The notes below the pieces were generated by a model that had not been told where the DNA came from, did no database searches, and worked only from the letters and a program-made list of their open reading frames with translations. Source: Streptomyces coeruleorubidus (GTDB taxonomy: Bacteria; Actinomycetota; Actinomycetes; Streptomycetales; Streptomycetaceae). From it: a stretch of DNA of 64,000 nucleotides. Shown here piece by piece: positions 36,941 to 45,130 of the stretch (the stretch's first letter is position 1; each line of letters opens with the position of its first letter). A program made the translations under genes and the position numbers. The stretch lies in the NCBI RefSeq assembly GCF_028885415.1, contig NZ_CP118527.1, positions 4,340,001-4,404,000 on the forward strand, in the 5' to 3' direction.

Positions 36941-37759
36941 TCAACGGCTCAACTTCCTGAACCGCCGCACCGCCAGCGGCAGGAAGATCAGCGTCAGGAC
37001 CACCGGCCACACCCCGGCCATCAGCAGCGCGTGCTGCTCGACCCAGGTGTCACCGCCGACCGGCGTGCCGAACAGTTCGCGGGTCGCCGCCGCCGTGGAG
37101 GAGATCGGGTTCCAGACCGCCACCCAGCCCAGCCAGTCGGGCATGTCCTGCGGCGCGACGAAGATGCTGGAGATCATCGTCAGCGGGAAGGCGACCGCGA
37201 ACAGACCGCCCGCCGCCTCCGGGTTGGGCACGAGCAGGCCGAGCCACACCCCGATCCAGATCAGCGCGAACCGCAGCCACAGCAGCAGCCCGAACGCGGC
37301 CAGGAAGCCGAGGCCACCGTCCGGCCGCCAGCCCATGGCGAGCGCGGTGAGCATCATGATGGCCAACTCGGCGCAGGCGGCGATCAGATCGGTGACGCCG
37401 CGCCCGGCCACCACGGCGGAGGACGCCATCGGCATGGAGCGGAAGCGGTCGATGACCCCCTTGGTGGAGTCGTAGACCACGAGGGTCGCCGTGTTGATGA
37501 AGCCGAACGCCATGGTCATCGCGAACATGCCGGGCATCAGGTAGTCCGTGTAGTCGCCGCCGCCCGGCACCTTCATGGCGCTGCCGAAGACATAGCCGTA
37601 GAGCAGCACGGAGAGGATCGGGAAGCCCAGCTGCCAGGCGATGTTGACGGGCTGGCGCTGGTAGTGGGTCAGGCCGCGGCGGACGATGTTCCAGCAGTCG
37701 GCGAGCAGCCAGTACGCACCGCTCCGCGTGCTCGGGGTGCTCAGGTCGACGGCACTCAC
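36941..37759 (-). CDS. ABC-2 type exporter permease (DrrB-like)
   Basis: A 272-residue membrane protein with six hydrophobic segments and the ABC-2 signature around [21 protein letters not shown] (about 180-200). GTG 37759 overlaps the ATPase stop (GTGA), coupling translation. With the ATPase it forms a DrrAB-type drug or lipid exporter, repressed probably by the divergent TetR protein. Confidence 0.92.
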   Translation of the reverse strand: MSAVDLSTPSTRSGAYWLLADCWNIVRRGLTHYQRQPVNIAWQLGFPILSVLLYGYVFGSAMKVPGGGDYTDYLMPGMFAMTMAFGFINTATLVVYDSTKGVIDRFRSMPMASSAVVAGRGVTDLIAACAELAIMMLTALAMGWRPDGGLGFLAAFGLLLWLRFALIWIGVWLGLLVPNPEAAGGLFAVAFPLTMISSIFVAPQDMPDWLGWVAVWNPISSTAAATRELFGTPVGGDTWVEQHALLMAGVWPVVLTLIFLPLAVRRFRKLSR

Positions 37760-38715
37760 GCTGCGGCCTCCTTCTCGGTCCGGTGTCCGGTCAGGCGCAG
37801 GAACACGTCGTCGAGGCTGGGCCTGCGCAGCCCGATGTCCTCGACGCGGACGCCCTCGTCCTGGAGGGTCCGCGCCACTTCGGTGAGCGCCGTGACCCGG
37901 TCGGTGACCGGGGCGTGCACCCGCAACTCGGTCTCGTCCGCATCGGGTTCGCCGTCCGTGACCCGGGCGACCACCTTCACCACCCGCGGGATCTCGGCCC
38001 GCTCGGCGACCACGACCTCGATACGGTCGCCGCCGACCAGGTTCTTCAGCCCGTCCGGGGTGTCGTCGGCGATGGCCCGCCCCTGGTCGATGACGGTGAT
38101 GCGGGAGGCGAGCTTGTCGGCCTCCTCCAGGTACTGCGTGGTCAGCAGCACGGTCGTGCCGCCCGCCACCAACGCCCGTACGGAATCCCAGACTTCCCCG
38201 CGACTGCGGGGGTCGAGACCGGTCGTCGGCTCGTCGAGGAAGAGGACGGCCGGGGCGAGGATCATCGACGCGGCGAGGTCGAGACGGCGCCGCATGCCGC
38301 CGCTGTACTTGCCGACGCCCCGGTCGCCGGCGTCGGTCAGGTCGAACTGCTCCAGCAGTTCCGTCGCCCGGAGCCTGGCCCGCTTGCCGCCCAGGTGGAA
38401 CAGCCGGCCGAACATCTCCAGGTTCTGCCGGCCGGTGAGCACCTCGTCCACCGCCGCGTACTGCCCGGTGAGCCCGATCCGGGCCCGCACCTCGCGCGGC
38501 TGCCGGACCACGTCGAGACCGGCGACCGTCGCACTGCCCCCGTCCAGCCGGATCAGCGTGGACAGGATGCGGACGGCGGTGGTCTTGCCCGCCCCGTTCG
38601 GCCCGAGCAGGCCGTGCACCGTGCCCTCGCGTACCACCAGGTCGAAGCCGTCGAGGGCGCGTTTCCCGCCGTACCGCTTCTCCAGCGCCTCGGCCCGCAC
38701 CGCGTATCCGTCCAT
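37756..38715 (-). CDS. ABC transporter ATP-binding protein (DrrA-like)
   Basis: A 319-residue ATPase. Walker [18 protein letters not shown] is near residue 36-52, the signature [14 protein letters not shown] near 137, Walker [14 protein letters not shown] near 157, and the C-terminal DrrA-type extension ends in [16 protein letters not shown]. It powers the permease encoded next. Exported compound unknown. Confidence 0.94.
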   Translation of the reverse strand: MDGYAVRAEALEKRYGGKRALDGFDLVVREGTVHGLLGPNGAGKTTAVRILSTLIRLDGGSATVAGLDVVRQPREVRARIGLTGQYAAVDEVLTGRQNLEMFGRLFHLGGKRARLRATELLEQFDLTDAGDRGVGKYSGGMRRRLDLAASMILAPAVLFLDEPTTGLDPRSRGEVWDSVRALVAGGTTVLLTTQYLEEADKLASRITVIDQGRAIADDTPDGLKNLVGGDRIEVVVAERAEIPRVVKVVARVTDGEPDADETELRVHAPVTDRVTALTEVARTLQDEGVRVEDIGLRRPSLDDVFLRLTGHRTEKEAAA

Positions 38716-38754
38716 GCTGCCCCTCCCTTGTGCTCGTGCCTTGCGCCGACACCG

Positions 38755-38798
38755 AACTGGGTACAGCGTACCCGATTACGCGTACGCCGTACCCAGTT
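38755..38798. promoter_or_regulatory. Nested inverted repeats, TetR operator region
   Basis: AACTGGGTAC (38755-38764) is repeated inverted as GTACCCAGTT (38789-38798), and the left arm also forms GGGTAC-AGC-GTACCC (38759-38773). The block sits between the divergent exporter and TetR genes, upstream of the -10 TAAGCT at 38813-38818. Confidence 0.7.
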
Positions 38799-38812
38799 TT
38801 TCGCCGGGGACC

Positions 38813-38818
38813 TAAGCT
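38813..38818 (+). promoter_or_regulatory. -10 hexamer of leaderless TetR transcript
   Basis: TAAGCT ends seven bases before the ATG at 38826, with no ribosome binding site between them. Confidence 0.5.
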
Positions 38819-38825
38819 GGGTGCC

Positions 38826-39647
38826 ATGGAGAGCGGCACGAGTGGCACTGGCGGTACGAGCGGCACGGGCAGTACTGGCAGGGCCGGCAGCGCGGAGACC
38901 AGTGGCAGCGGCGACATCGCCCGCACCCTCGAACTGCTGTGGGACACCGGCCGGCGTCCCAGCCGCGGCCCCAAGCCGACCCTGACCCTGGACCGGATCG
39001 TGGAAGCGGCCGTCCAGGTCGCGGACACGGAAGGTCTGGAGGGGCTCTCCATGCGCCGCGTCGCCGCCGAACTCGGCACCGGCACCATGTCGCTCTACCG
39101 GTACGTCCCCGGCAAGGGCGAGCTGCTCGACCTGATGCTGGACCGGGTCCAGCGCCCCGCCGAGAATCCGGCCGACCTGGGCGACGGCGGCTGGCGCGCC
39201 GCCCTGGAGGCCATGGCCCGCGAGACCCTCGCCCTCTACCGCCGTCACCCCTGGCTGCTCCAGGTCAACCAGTCCCGCCCGATCCTCGGCCCGAGCGCCA
39301 TGGACGGTATGGAGAAGGTCCTGACCCTGATCCGCCCCATGGGGCTGACCGACCCCGAGCTGGTCTCCGCGGTCATCATGATCGACGGGTACGTCGTCGG
39401 GGCCGCGCGCACGCAGCTCTACCAGCAGGAGGCGGAGCGCCGGACGGGCCTGACGGACGCGGAGTTCTGGCAGGCGCAGGTGCCGGTGCTGGAGAAGGTC
39501 CTGGCCTCGGGCCGCTACCCGGTCATGGCGTCCCTCTCCGAGGACGCCTTCGGGCCCGACTTCGACCACTTCGGCTTCGGACTCCAGCGGATCCTGGACG
39601 GGTTGGAGGTGCTGGTGGCGCAGCGCCGAGGCGAGTCGGCCTCGTAA
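38826..39647 (+). CDS. TetR-family repressor of the DrrAB-type exporter
   Basis: A 273-residue regulator with an unusual N-terminal tail of about 30 residues rich in Gly, Ser and Thr ([15 protein letters not shown]), then the DNA-binding domain ([19 protein letters not shown], about 78-96) and a TetR_C_1-type C-terminal domain. ATG 38826 follows a -10 hexamer at leaderless spacing, so the tail is probably translated. The divergent exporter and the intervening inverted repeats point to substrate-induced efflux control. Confidence 0.9.
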   Translation: MESGTSGTGGTSGTGSTGRAGSAETSGSGDIARTLELLWDTGRRPSRGPKPTLTLDRIVEAAVQVADTEGLEGLSMRRVAAELGTGTMSLYRYVPGKGELLDLMLDRVQRPAENPADLGDGGWRAALEAMARETLALYRRHPWLLQVNQSRPILGPSAMDGMEKVLTLIRPMGLTDPELVSAVIMIDGYVVGAARTQLYQQEAERRTGLTDAEFWQAQVPVLEKVLASGRYPVMASLSEDAFGPDFDHFGFGLQRILDGLEVLVAQRRGESAS

Positions 39648-39664
39648 GCCGTCGCCTCCGGCCG

Positions 39665-40639
39665 CTACTTGCGCCGCCTCAGCCCGCGCAGACCGAGCAG
39701 GGCGGCACAGGCCACGGCCACGGCGATCGCGCCGGTCTTGAGGTTGCCGCCGAGCCCGTCGCCGCCGGCGCCGTCGTCCCGTGCGGCCGGACTCCCGGTG
39801 CCGGAGGAGGAACCGGAGCCGCCGGGCGCGTCCTGCCCCTCCACCGAGCTGTCGGCCCCCTCGGCGCCGTACATGAGCCTCGTCCCGTCGGCGGTGTAGG
39901 TGACGGACTCCCCCTGCCCGAGGAACGGCACGCCGAGCCGCTGCTTCCGCTTGATCTTCCCGCCGTTCCAGTCGTACGCGATCGCCCCGAAGTAGCTGCG
40001 TACGACGAGGTGTTCGCCGTCCGGGGAGAGCGTGGCGTCGGTGGCCTCCAGGTCGGGCACGGCCGCGACGGGCCGGAAGACGTTCGTGCCCGAGGCCGAG
40101 AGCTCGGCGGGCCCCTCGTACAGGTGCCCGCCCTGCTCGTTCTTGTCGACGATGTAGACGCGGCCCGTCTTCGGATGCACGACGAGGGACTCGGCGTCCC
40201 GCGCCCCGTCGGAGTACTTCACGACGTACTGCGTGGCCCGGATCGTCTGGTCCCTCAGCGTCTTCGGCTCGGGCAGCTCGTAGATCCACACATGGGGCCA
40301 GCTGCCGCCGAGGTTGTCGCCGATGTCGCCGACGTAGATCCGGTTGCCCGGGCCGACGGAGATGGCCTCCACGTCCCGGGGCGTGCCGACGCCGGTGAGG
40401 GTGAGGCGGGCGACGGTCTCGCCCGTCCTGCTGTCGACGGCGTAGATGTAGGGACCGTCGTCGCTGTCGTTGTGCGTCCAGTAGATGCCGGGGTGAAGGC
40501 GGGAGGCGGCCAGACCGCTGGACTCGGTGATGCGCGGGTCCTTGATCGTGAAGTCCTCGTCGCCGTCGGCGGCGGAGGCGGGCACGGCGAAGACGCCCAC
40601 GAGGAGAGCCGCGGCGAGGATGGCGAACGGTCGGCGCAT
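39665..40639 (-). CDS. Exported beta-propeller-like protein with C-terminal membrane anchor
   Basis: A 324-residue protein with a signal peptide (RRPFAILAAALLVGVFAVPA, cleavage near ASA at 24), repeated short propeller-like segments such as DSRTGETVARLTL, GNRIYVGDIGDNLGGSW and HPKTGRVYIVDKNEQGG, a Gly/Ser-rich linker at about 262-290, and a C-terminal hydrophobic segment ending in RGLRRRK. There is no LPXTG motif, so it is held by the membrane segment and faces the cell wall. Function unknown. Confidence 0.75.
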   Translation of the reverse strand: MRRPFAILAAALLVGVFAVPASAADGDEDFTIKDPRITESSGLAASRLHPGIYWTHNDSDDGPYIYAVDSRTGETVARLTLTGVGTPRDVEAISVGPGNRIYVGDIGDNLGGSWPHVWIYELPEPKTLRDQTIRATQYVVKYSDGARDAESLVVHPKTGRVYIVDKNEQGGHLYEGPAELSASGTNVFRPVAAVPDLEATDATLSPDGEHLVVRSYFGAIAYDWNGGKIKRKQRLGVPFLGQGESVTYTADGTRLMYGAEGADSSVEGQDAPGGSGSSSGTGSPAARDDGAGGDGLGGNLKTGAIAVAVACAALLGLRGLRRRK

Positions 40640-41185
40640 GCTCCCAAGCCTGCCATCCCGCTGCGCGGTTCATCGGGGTAATGGATCACTGGCGTAACAG
40701 ATCATGAAGGTCGGAGGATCGCGAGCGGCTGGGGAACACCCGGCGGTCGCGGACACGGGACGGAACCCCGACGTGCGGCGGACCACGGATGCGCGGCCGG
40801 CCGGCGGCCGAAGAGCCACGGCGGTTCCGGGCATGCGGCAAACCACGGACGCACGCCGGCCGACGGACTCCCAGCGGCCGAAGAGCCACGACCAGCCAGC
40901 GGCCGAAGACGCACGGCGGTCAAGGACACGCGGCGGAACGCCGACGCGCGGCCGGCGGGTGCGGACCCGTGCGGACCACAGGCGCCTGGCGGACGGCCCA
41001 CACGGGCGCCTGACGGACGGCGGACGCATGGCCCACTGCGGCGCGAGGCCGACGACCGAAGCGGTCGGCCGGCCACACGGCGACGCGCATCACGGGTTCC
41101 TGACCCCCCACCAGGCGCCGCCGACCACCACGCGCGTGGTCCGACTCACATCCCGTCCGGCGGTCTGATCGTCCATGATGAGCGG
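40640..41185. repeat. 545-base intergenic region with degenerate GC-rich repeats
   Basis: No supported gene. The sequence is built from related short units: CGGCCGAAGAGCCACG at 40805-40820 and again at 40875-40890, with a variant CGGCCGAAGACGCACG at 40900-40915, plus many GCGGAC/CACGG variants to about 41080. Several frames are open only because of this composition, and their Arg/Ala/Pro-rich translations look artefactual. A possible -10 (CATGAT, 41174-41179) ends six bases before the SGNH gene. Confidence 0.6.
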
Positions 41186-41860
41186 ATGCTCAGGTTCATG
41201 CCCGTCGGTGACTCCATGACGATCGGGAGCGCGGGCGAACACACGTGGCGCTACCGGATGTGGCAGCACCTGTGCCGGTCCTACGACGGCCCCTTCACCC
41301 TCGTCGGCCCGCGCGAGACGCTCCACGACAAGCTCGCCGACGCCCCGACCTCGTACGCGTACGCCGACCCGGACTTCCCGCGTGCCCACCTGGCCGGCTG
41401 GGGCGAGGGCTGGCTGCACATGGCGCCGTTGATCGGCGAGGCGGTGCGGTCGTGCCGCGCGGACGTGCTCCTGGTCTCCCTCGGCCTGATCGACCTGGGC
41501 TTCTACACGAACGCCGAGCAGACCGCCGAGAACGTCCGGGCCTTCGCGGCCGAGGCACGGGCGGCGAACCGGCGGGTGCGGATGGTGTGGCTGCCGGTCA
41601 CCCCGAACGTGCGGGCCGAGTCCGACCCGGCCTTCGCCGCCGAGGTCGCCCGCTTCAACGAACTGCTGGCGAAGACCGCCGCGGACCTCGACGAGCCCGG
41701 CTCCCCCGTCCTCCTGGCCTCGACCCCACCGTCGTACGACGTCCACGCCGACACCTACGACGGCACTCACCCCAACGACAGCGGCGAGCACAAGATCGCG
41801 GCGGCCTTCGCCGAGGCGATGCACCAGGCCTGGGACCTGGGCGAGCCCTACGAGGAGTGA
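41186..41860 (+). CDS. SGNH/GDSL-family hydrolase
   Basis: A 224-residue esterase-like protein. Block I with the catalytic Ser is PVGDSMTIGS at residues 6-15, and block V with Asp and His is YDGTHPNDSGEHKIA near 191-205. The Gly and Asn of blocks II and III are not clear-cut. No signal peptide, so cytoplasmic. It may be leaderless. It is convergent with the nucleotidyltransferase gene, overlapping by 13 bases. Confidence 0.85.
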   Translation: MLRFMPVGDSMTIGSAGEHTWRYRMWQHLCRSYDGPFTLVGPRETLHDKLADAPTSYAYADPDFPRAHLAGWGEGWLHMAPLIGEAVRSCRADVLLVSLGLIDLGFYTNAEQTAENVRAFAAEARAANRRVRMVWLPVTPNVRAESDPAFAAEVARFNELLAKTAADLDEPGSPVLLASTPPSYDVHADTYDGTHPNDSGEHKIAAAFAEAMHQAWDLGEPYEE

Positions 41861-42597
41861 CTCTCGGTGATCATCCGGGTCAGGAACTCCGCGCAGGGCC
41901 GGGGCACCAGGTCGTCCCAGCGCTCCGCCTCCTCCCCCAGGTAGACGGCCCGGGCGCGGGCGAGGACGGGCCGGTGCTCGGCGGGGAGCCGGTCGAGCGC
42001 CCACTCGGCCGCCGCGTCCTTCGAGCGGATGGTCCCGGTGCTGAGGGTGGTCCAGATCCGGGCGAGGGTGAGCAGCACGTTGCGGGTGTCGGTGTCCAGT
42101 TCCTCCATGAGCTCGGGCACACCGGCGACGATGGCCCGCCTGAGGTCCTCGTGCGGGACGGGGTCGAGGAGGTCCGCGGGCGGCGGCCCGTGGAGCGGGG
42201 CGTCGGCGCGCAGGACCATGGTGAGGAGGGGCGCGAGGTCGGGGCTGGGCTCGGGGGCCGGGATCACTCCGCGCTCGTAGTCCGCCCGCAGCCAGTCGCC
42301 GTAGAGGAAGTCGCAGGTCGGCGGGTAGCGCCAGGGCCGTACGTCGTCCCGCACGACGACGATCAGCTCGATGTACCGCCGCCCGTCCACGCCGGACACC
42401 TTGAGCAACTCCCCGACCAAGGCCCGGCGTTGGGCGTGCGTCGTGGGCTCCCGTACGACGGCCAGGACGTCGATGTCGCTGTGCGGTCGGAGGCCGCCGA
42501 GGGTGGCGGAGCCGTGGAGGTAGATGCCGAGGACGGAGTCGCCGAGGGTGGTGCGGAGTAGCTGGACGAGGTGGTCGTTGTCGGGCCGCTCTGGCAT
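41848..42597 (-). CDS. AadA-like aminoglycoside nucleotidyltransferase family protein
   Basis: A 249-residue protein of the ANT(3'')/ANT(9) type, which adenylylates streptomycin or spectinomycin. The nucleotidyltransferase signature is HGSATLGGLRPHSDIDVLAV at residues 28-47, with Gly29-Ser30 and the metal Asp pair D41/D43. The all-helical AadA C-terminal domain follows (VLLTLARIWTTLSTGTI). ATG 42597 is preceded by GGGAAGAG. Whether it confers resistance is not shown; distant relatives may act on other substrates. Confidence 0.83.
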   Translation of the reverse strand: MPERPDNDHLVQLLRTTLGDSVLGIYLHGSATLGGLRPHSDIDVLAVVREPTTHAQRRALVGELLKVSGVDGRRYIELIVVVRDDVRPWRYPPTCDFLYGDWLRADYERGVIPAPEPSPDLAPLLTMVLRADAPLHGPPPADLLDPVPHEDLRRAIVAGVPELMEELDTDTRNVLLTLARIWTTLSTGTIRSKDAAAEWALDRLPAEHRPVLARARAVYLGEEAERWDDLVPRPCAEFLTRMITESHSS

Positions 42598-42687
42598 ATG
42601 CGCTCTTCCCCGTGTCGTGGTCACCGTGCGTATCGTTGTACTGCGCGGCTGCCCACGTCCATGGGGTGGCCGGGGAGGAGCGCCACG

Positions 42688-43275
42688 ATGACCGTCGTAG
42701 ACGACAGGATCGCCATGGCCGACGCCAACACCAAGCGCCTGGACGAGTGGTTCGAGCGGCTTGAGAGGATGCCCGTCCCCGAAGGATTCAGGGTCGAGAT
42801 CGTCGGGGGCAATGTCCACATGACGCCGCAGCGCGACACCCACTGGGAGATCATCCGACGGATCGTACGAGCCGTCGAGGACAGGTTCGGGATGGACGTC
42901 AGGGTGTTCTCGGACGTACGCATCGACTTCCCCGGCCATGAGAACGGCTTCTGCCCGGACGTGGCCAAGCTCAGCGCCTCCGCGGCAAAGGACGACGAGG
43001 GGCGCTGGCGCCACGAGGATGTCGAGTTCGTCGCCGAGATCATCTCCCAAGGCACGGCGGCCAACGACTACGGTCCGAAGAAGTCCGCCTACGCCACCGC
43101 CGAAGTCCCCGTCTACCTCATCGCCGACCCCTACCAGGGCCGGTGCTACCTCTACACCCATCCCAAGGACGGCGACTACGCCATGAGGACCAGGGTCGAT
43201 TTCGGCGCCGACATCGACCTCACCGGAACCGTGGTCGACCTCGTTCTCAAGACCGACGAGTTCCCCCGCGACTGA
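42688..43275 (+). CDS. Uma2-family (DUF820) putative restriction-fold nuclease
   Basis: A 195-residue PD-(D/E)XK-fold protein. The conserved acidic positions are in GFCPDVAKLS and VEFVAEIISQGTAANDYGPK, followed by YATAEVPVYLIADP. The typical ExK is replaced by EII, as in most Uma2 proteins. A strong GGGGAGGAG precedes the ATG at 42688. These proteins are abundant, highly paralogous and of unknown role in streptomycetes. Confidence 0.85.
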   Translation: MTVVDDRIAMADANTKRLDEWFERLERMPVPEGFRVEIVGGNVHMTPQRDTHWEIIRRIVRAVEDRFGMDVRVFSDVRIDFPGHENGFCPDVAKLSASAAKDDEGRWRHEDVEFVAEIISQGTAANDYGPKKSAYATAEVPVYLIADPYQGRCYLYTHPKDGDYAMRTRVDFGADIDLTGTVVDLVLKTDEFPRD

Positions 43276-43343
43276 CTTCCGGGCCCCCTCGAGCCCAACA
43301 CGTGCTTGCTTGGAGCGCACTTCAAGACGTTGGCTTGGGCAGC

Positions 43344-44336
43344 ATGAAGTACACGCAGCTCGGACGCACGGGACTCAAGGTCAGCCGGCTCGTCCTCGGC
43401 ACCATGAACTTCGGCCCGCAGACCGACGAGGCCGACAGCCACGCCATCATGGACGCGGCGCTGGACGCGGGCATCAACTTCTTCGACACCGCCAACGTCT
43501 ACGGCTGGGGCGAGAACAAGGGCCGTACCGAAAGCATCATCGGCAACTGGTTCGCCAAGGGCGAGGGACGGCGCGACAAGGTCGTCCTGGCCACGAAGGT
43601 GTACGGCAACATGGGCGCCGACGGCCCGGCCTGGCCCAACCACGACAAGCTCTCCGCGGTCAACATCCGGCGGGCCGTGGACGCCAGCCTCAAGCGGCTC
43701 CAGACCGACTACATCGACGTCTACCAGTTCCACCACATCGACCGGGACACGCCGTTCGAGGAGATCTGGCAGGCGATCGACGTCCTGATCCAGCAGGGCA
43801 AGATCCTCTACGTCGGGTCGTCGAACTTCCCCGGCTACAAGATCGCCCAGGCCAACGAGATCGCCGCCCGGCGGGGCGGGACCATCGGACTGGTCAGCGA
43901 GCAGTGCCTCTACAACCTCGCCGAGCGGCGTGCCGAGATGGAGGTCATCCCGGCCGCTCAGGACTACGGCCTCGGCGTGATCCCCTGGTCGCCGCTGCAC
44001 GGCGGCCTGCTGGGCGGTGTCCTCAAGAAGGAGGTCGAGGGCAAGCGCCGAGCCTCCGGCCGCGCGGCCGACGCGCTCGCCGACCCCGCCACCCGCGCGC
44101 AGATCCAGTCCTACGAGGACCTGCTCGACAAACACGGCATCGAGCCCGGCGAGGCCGCCCTGGCCTGGCTGCTCACCCGCCCCGGCGTGACCGGCCCGAT
44201 CGTCGGCCCCCGCACCGCCGAGCAGCTCGACTCCGCCGTGCGCGCGGCCGAGCTGGAGCTGTCCGAGGAGCTCCTGACCGCCCTGGACGAGATCTTCCCG
44301 GGCCCGGGCCCGAGCCCTGAGGCGTTCGCCTGGTAG
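43344..44336 (+). CDS. Aldo/keto reductase
   Basis: A 330-residue NADPH-dependent TIM-barrel reductase. The catalytic tetrad is visible: Asp and Tyr in FFDTANVYGWGENKG (about 46-60), Lys in VLATKVYG and His in YQFHHIDRDTPFE. The C-terminal GVTGPIVGPRTAEQLDSAV binds the cofactor phosphate. It is a stand-alone gene with an intrinsic terminator shortly after its stop. Confidence 0.93.
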   Translation: MKYTQLGRTGLKVSRLVLGTMNFGPQTDEADSHAIMDAALDAGINFFDTANVYGWGENKGRTESIIGNWFAKGEGRRDKVVLATKVYGNMGADGPAWPNHDKLSAVNIRRAVDASLKRLQTDYIDVYQFHHIDRDTPFEEIWQAIDVLIQQGKILYVGSSNFPGYKIAQANEIAARRGGTIGLVSEQCLYNLAERRAEMEVIPAAQDYGLGVIPWSPLHGGLLGGVLKKEVEGKRRASGRAADALADPATRAQIQSYEDLLDKHGIEPGEAALAWLLTRPGVTGPIVGPRTAEQLDSAVRAAELELSEELLTALDEIFPGPGPSPEAFAW

Positions 44337-44343
44337 TGCCCCG

Positions 44344-44360
44344 AGGGCAGGCGCCCTTCT
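44344..44360 (+). terminator. Intrinsic terminator after aldo/keto reductase
   Basis: AGGGC/GCCCT stem (44344-44348, 44353-44357) with an AGGC loop, followed by TCTTTC. It directly precedes the second copy of the intergenic repeat element. Confidence 0.6.
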
Positions 44361-44361
44361 T

Positions 44362-44391
44362 TCAGGGGCGCGGGGAACTGCGCGACCGGCC
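44362..44391 (+). repeat. Streptomyces intergenic repeat element, copy 2
   Basis: Contains the core AGGGGCGCGGGGAACTGCGC then GACCGGCC, matching the copy at 11265-11298 except for one base (CCGG for CCAG). Both copies lie 3' of genes in the sense orientation. Confidence 0.6.
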
Positions 44392-44429
44392 CCCACCGGC
44401 CCGCAGCCGTCCGCAGTTCCCCCACCGCC

Positions 44430-44519
44430 CTACCTCCCGAGCACGGAAGCCAGGGCGACGACGAGAAACATCAGCACGAGCACACCGGCCATGATCCGGT
44501 TGCGGGTTTTCGGGTCCAC
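44430..44519 (-). CDS. 29-residue single-span membrane peptide
   Basis: The frame from GTG 44519 has a polar basic start (VDPKTRNRIM), a continuous hydrophobic helix AGVLVLMFLVVALASVLG, and ends in Arg. This looks like a real short membrane protein; I recall similar small proteins next to other Streptomyces genes but cannot verify it. It starts ten bases after the thpR stop, on the same strand. Confidence 0.5.
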   Translation of the reverse strand: MDPKTRNRIMAGVLVLMFLVVALASVLGR

Positions 44520-44529
44520 GACACCGAGC

Positions 44530-45102
44530 CTAACCGGCGCCGCCGAGCGGCCACCGGCCGACCGCCTCGTACCGGGGCTGCTCCCCCGGAACCCCCGACG
44601 TCGGCAGATTGCTCCGCACCAGCGCCAGCTCGTCCACCGTCCAGGTCCGGCCCGTGAATCCCGCCAGGACGTCCACATACGCTCGCACGTCCCCGGCCTC
44701 CCGGCTCCGTGCCACCGACAGGTGGGGCTTGTACCGGCGGTGCTCCCCCATCTGCACACCCGCCTTCCGCCCCGCCGCCTCCGCCCGTTCGGCCAGCAGC
44801 CGCAGGGTCGCCAGGTCGCCTTCGGCGCCGGCCCACAGCGCCTTGCCGTGCCCGAACTGACCGCCACCCCGCAGGGCCAGCGGGAAGGGTGCGGTACGGC
44901 GCGCGGCGCGCTCCAGGCGGGCCGACAGCTCGGGCACGAGGTCGTCGTCGACCTCACCGTAAAAAGCGAGCGTGAAGTGCCAGCCGGGACGGCCGGTCCA
45001 GCGCATCCCGTCGGCACCGGGCAGCTTGCGCAACTCGTCGACCACGGTGCCGAGTTCACGACGCACCTCGGAAGGGGGCAGCACGGCGGCGAAGAGTCTC
45101 AT
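44530..45102 (-). CDS. thpR: ThpR, RNA 2',3'-cyclic phosphodiesterase
   Basis: A 190-residue 2H phosphoesterase (LigT/ThpR family) that opens 2',3'-cyclic phosphates on RNA ends. The two catalytic motifs are HFTL (about residue 42) and HLSV (about 127), in the expected two-lobed arrangement. ATG 45102 begins MRLFAAVLPP, the usual family N-terminus. It is downstream of the MFS gene and may share its transcript. Confidence 0.92.
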   Translation of the reverse strand: MRLFAAVLPPSEVRRELGTVVDELRKLPGADGMRWTGRPGWHFTLAFYGEVDDDLVPELSARLERAARRTAPFPLALRGGGQFGHGKALWAGAEGDLATLRLLAERAEAAGRKAGVQMGEHRRYKPHLSVARSREAGDVRAYVDVLAGFTGRTWTVDELALVRSNLPTSGVPGEQPRYEAVGRWPLGGAG

Positions 45103-45130
45103 ACGGCCAGTCTGCCGCCCCCGCCCCGCG

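Noticed and set aside
40704..41168. ORFs inside the GC-rich repeat block as real genes
   Set aside because: Open frames exist in several registers on both strands, lack ribosome binding sites and translate to low-complexity Arg/Ala/Pro sequence.
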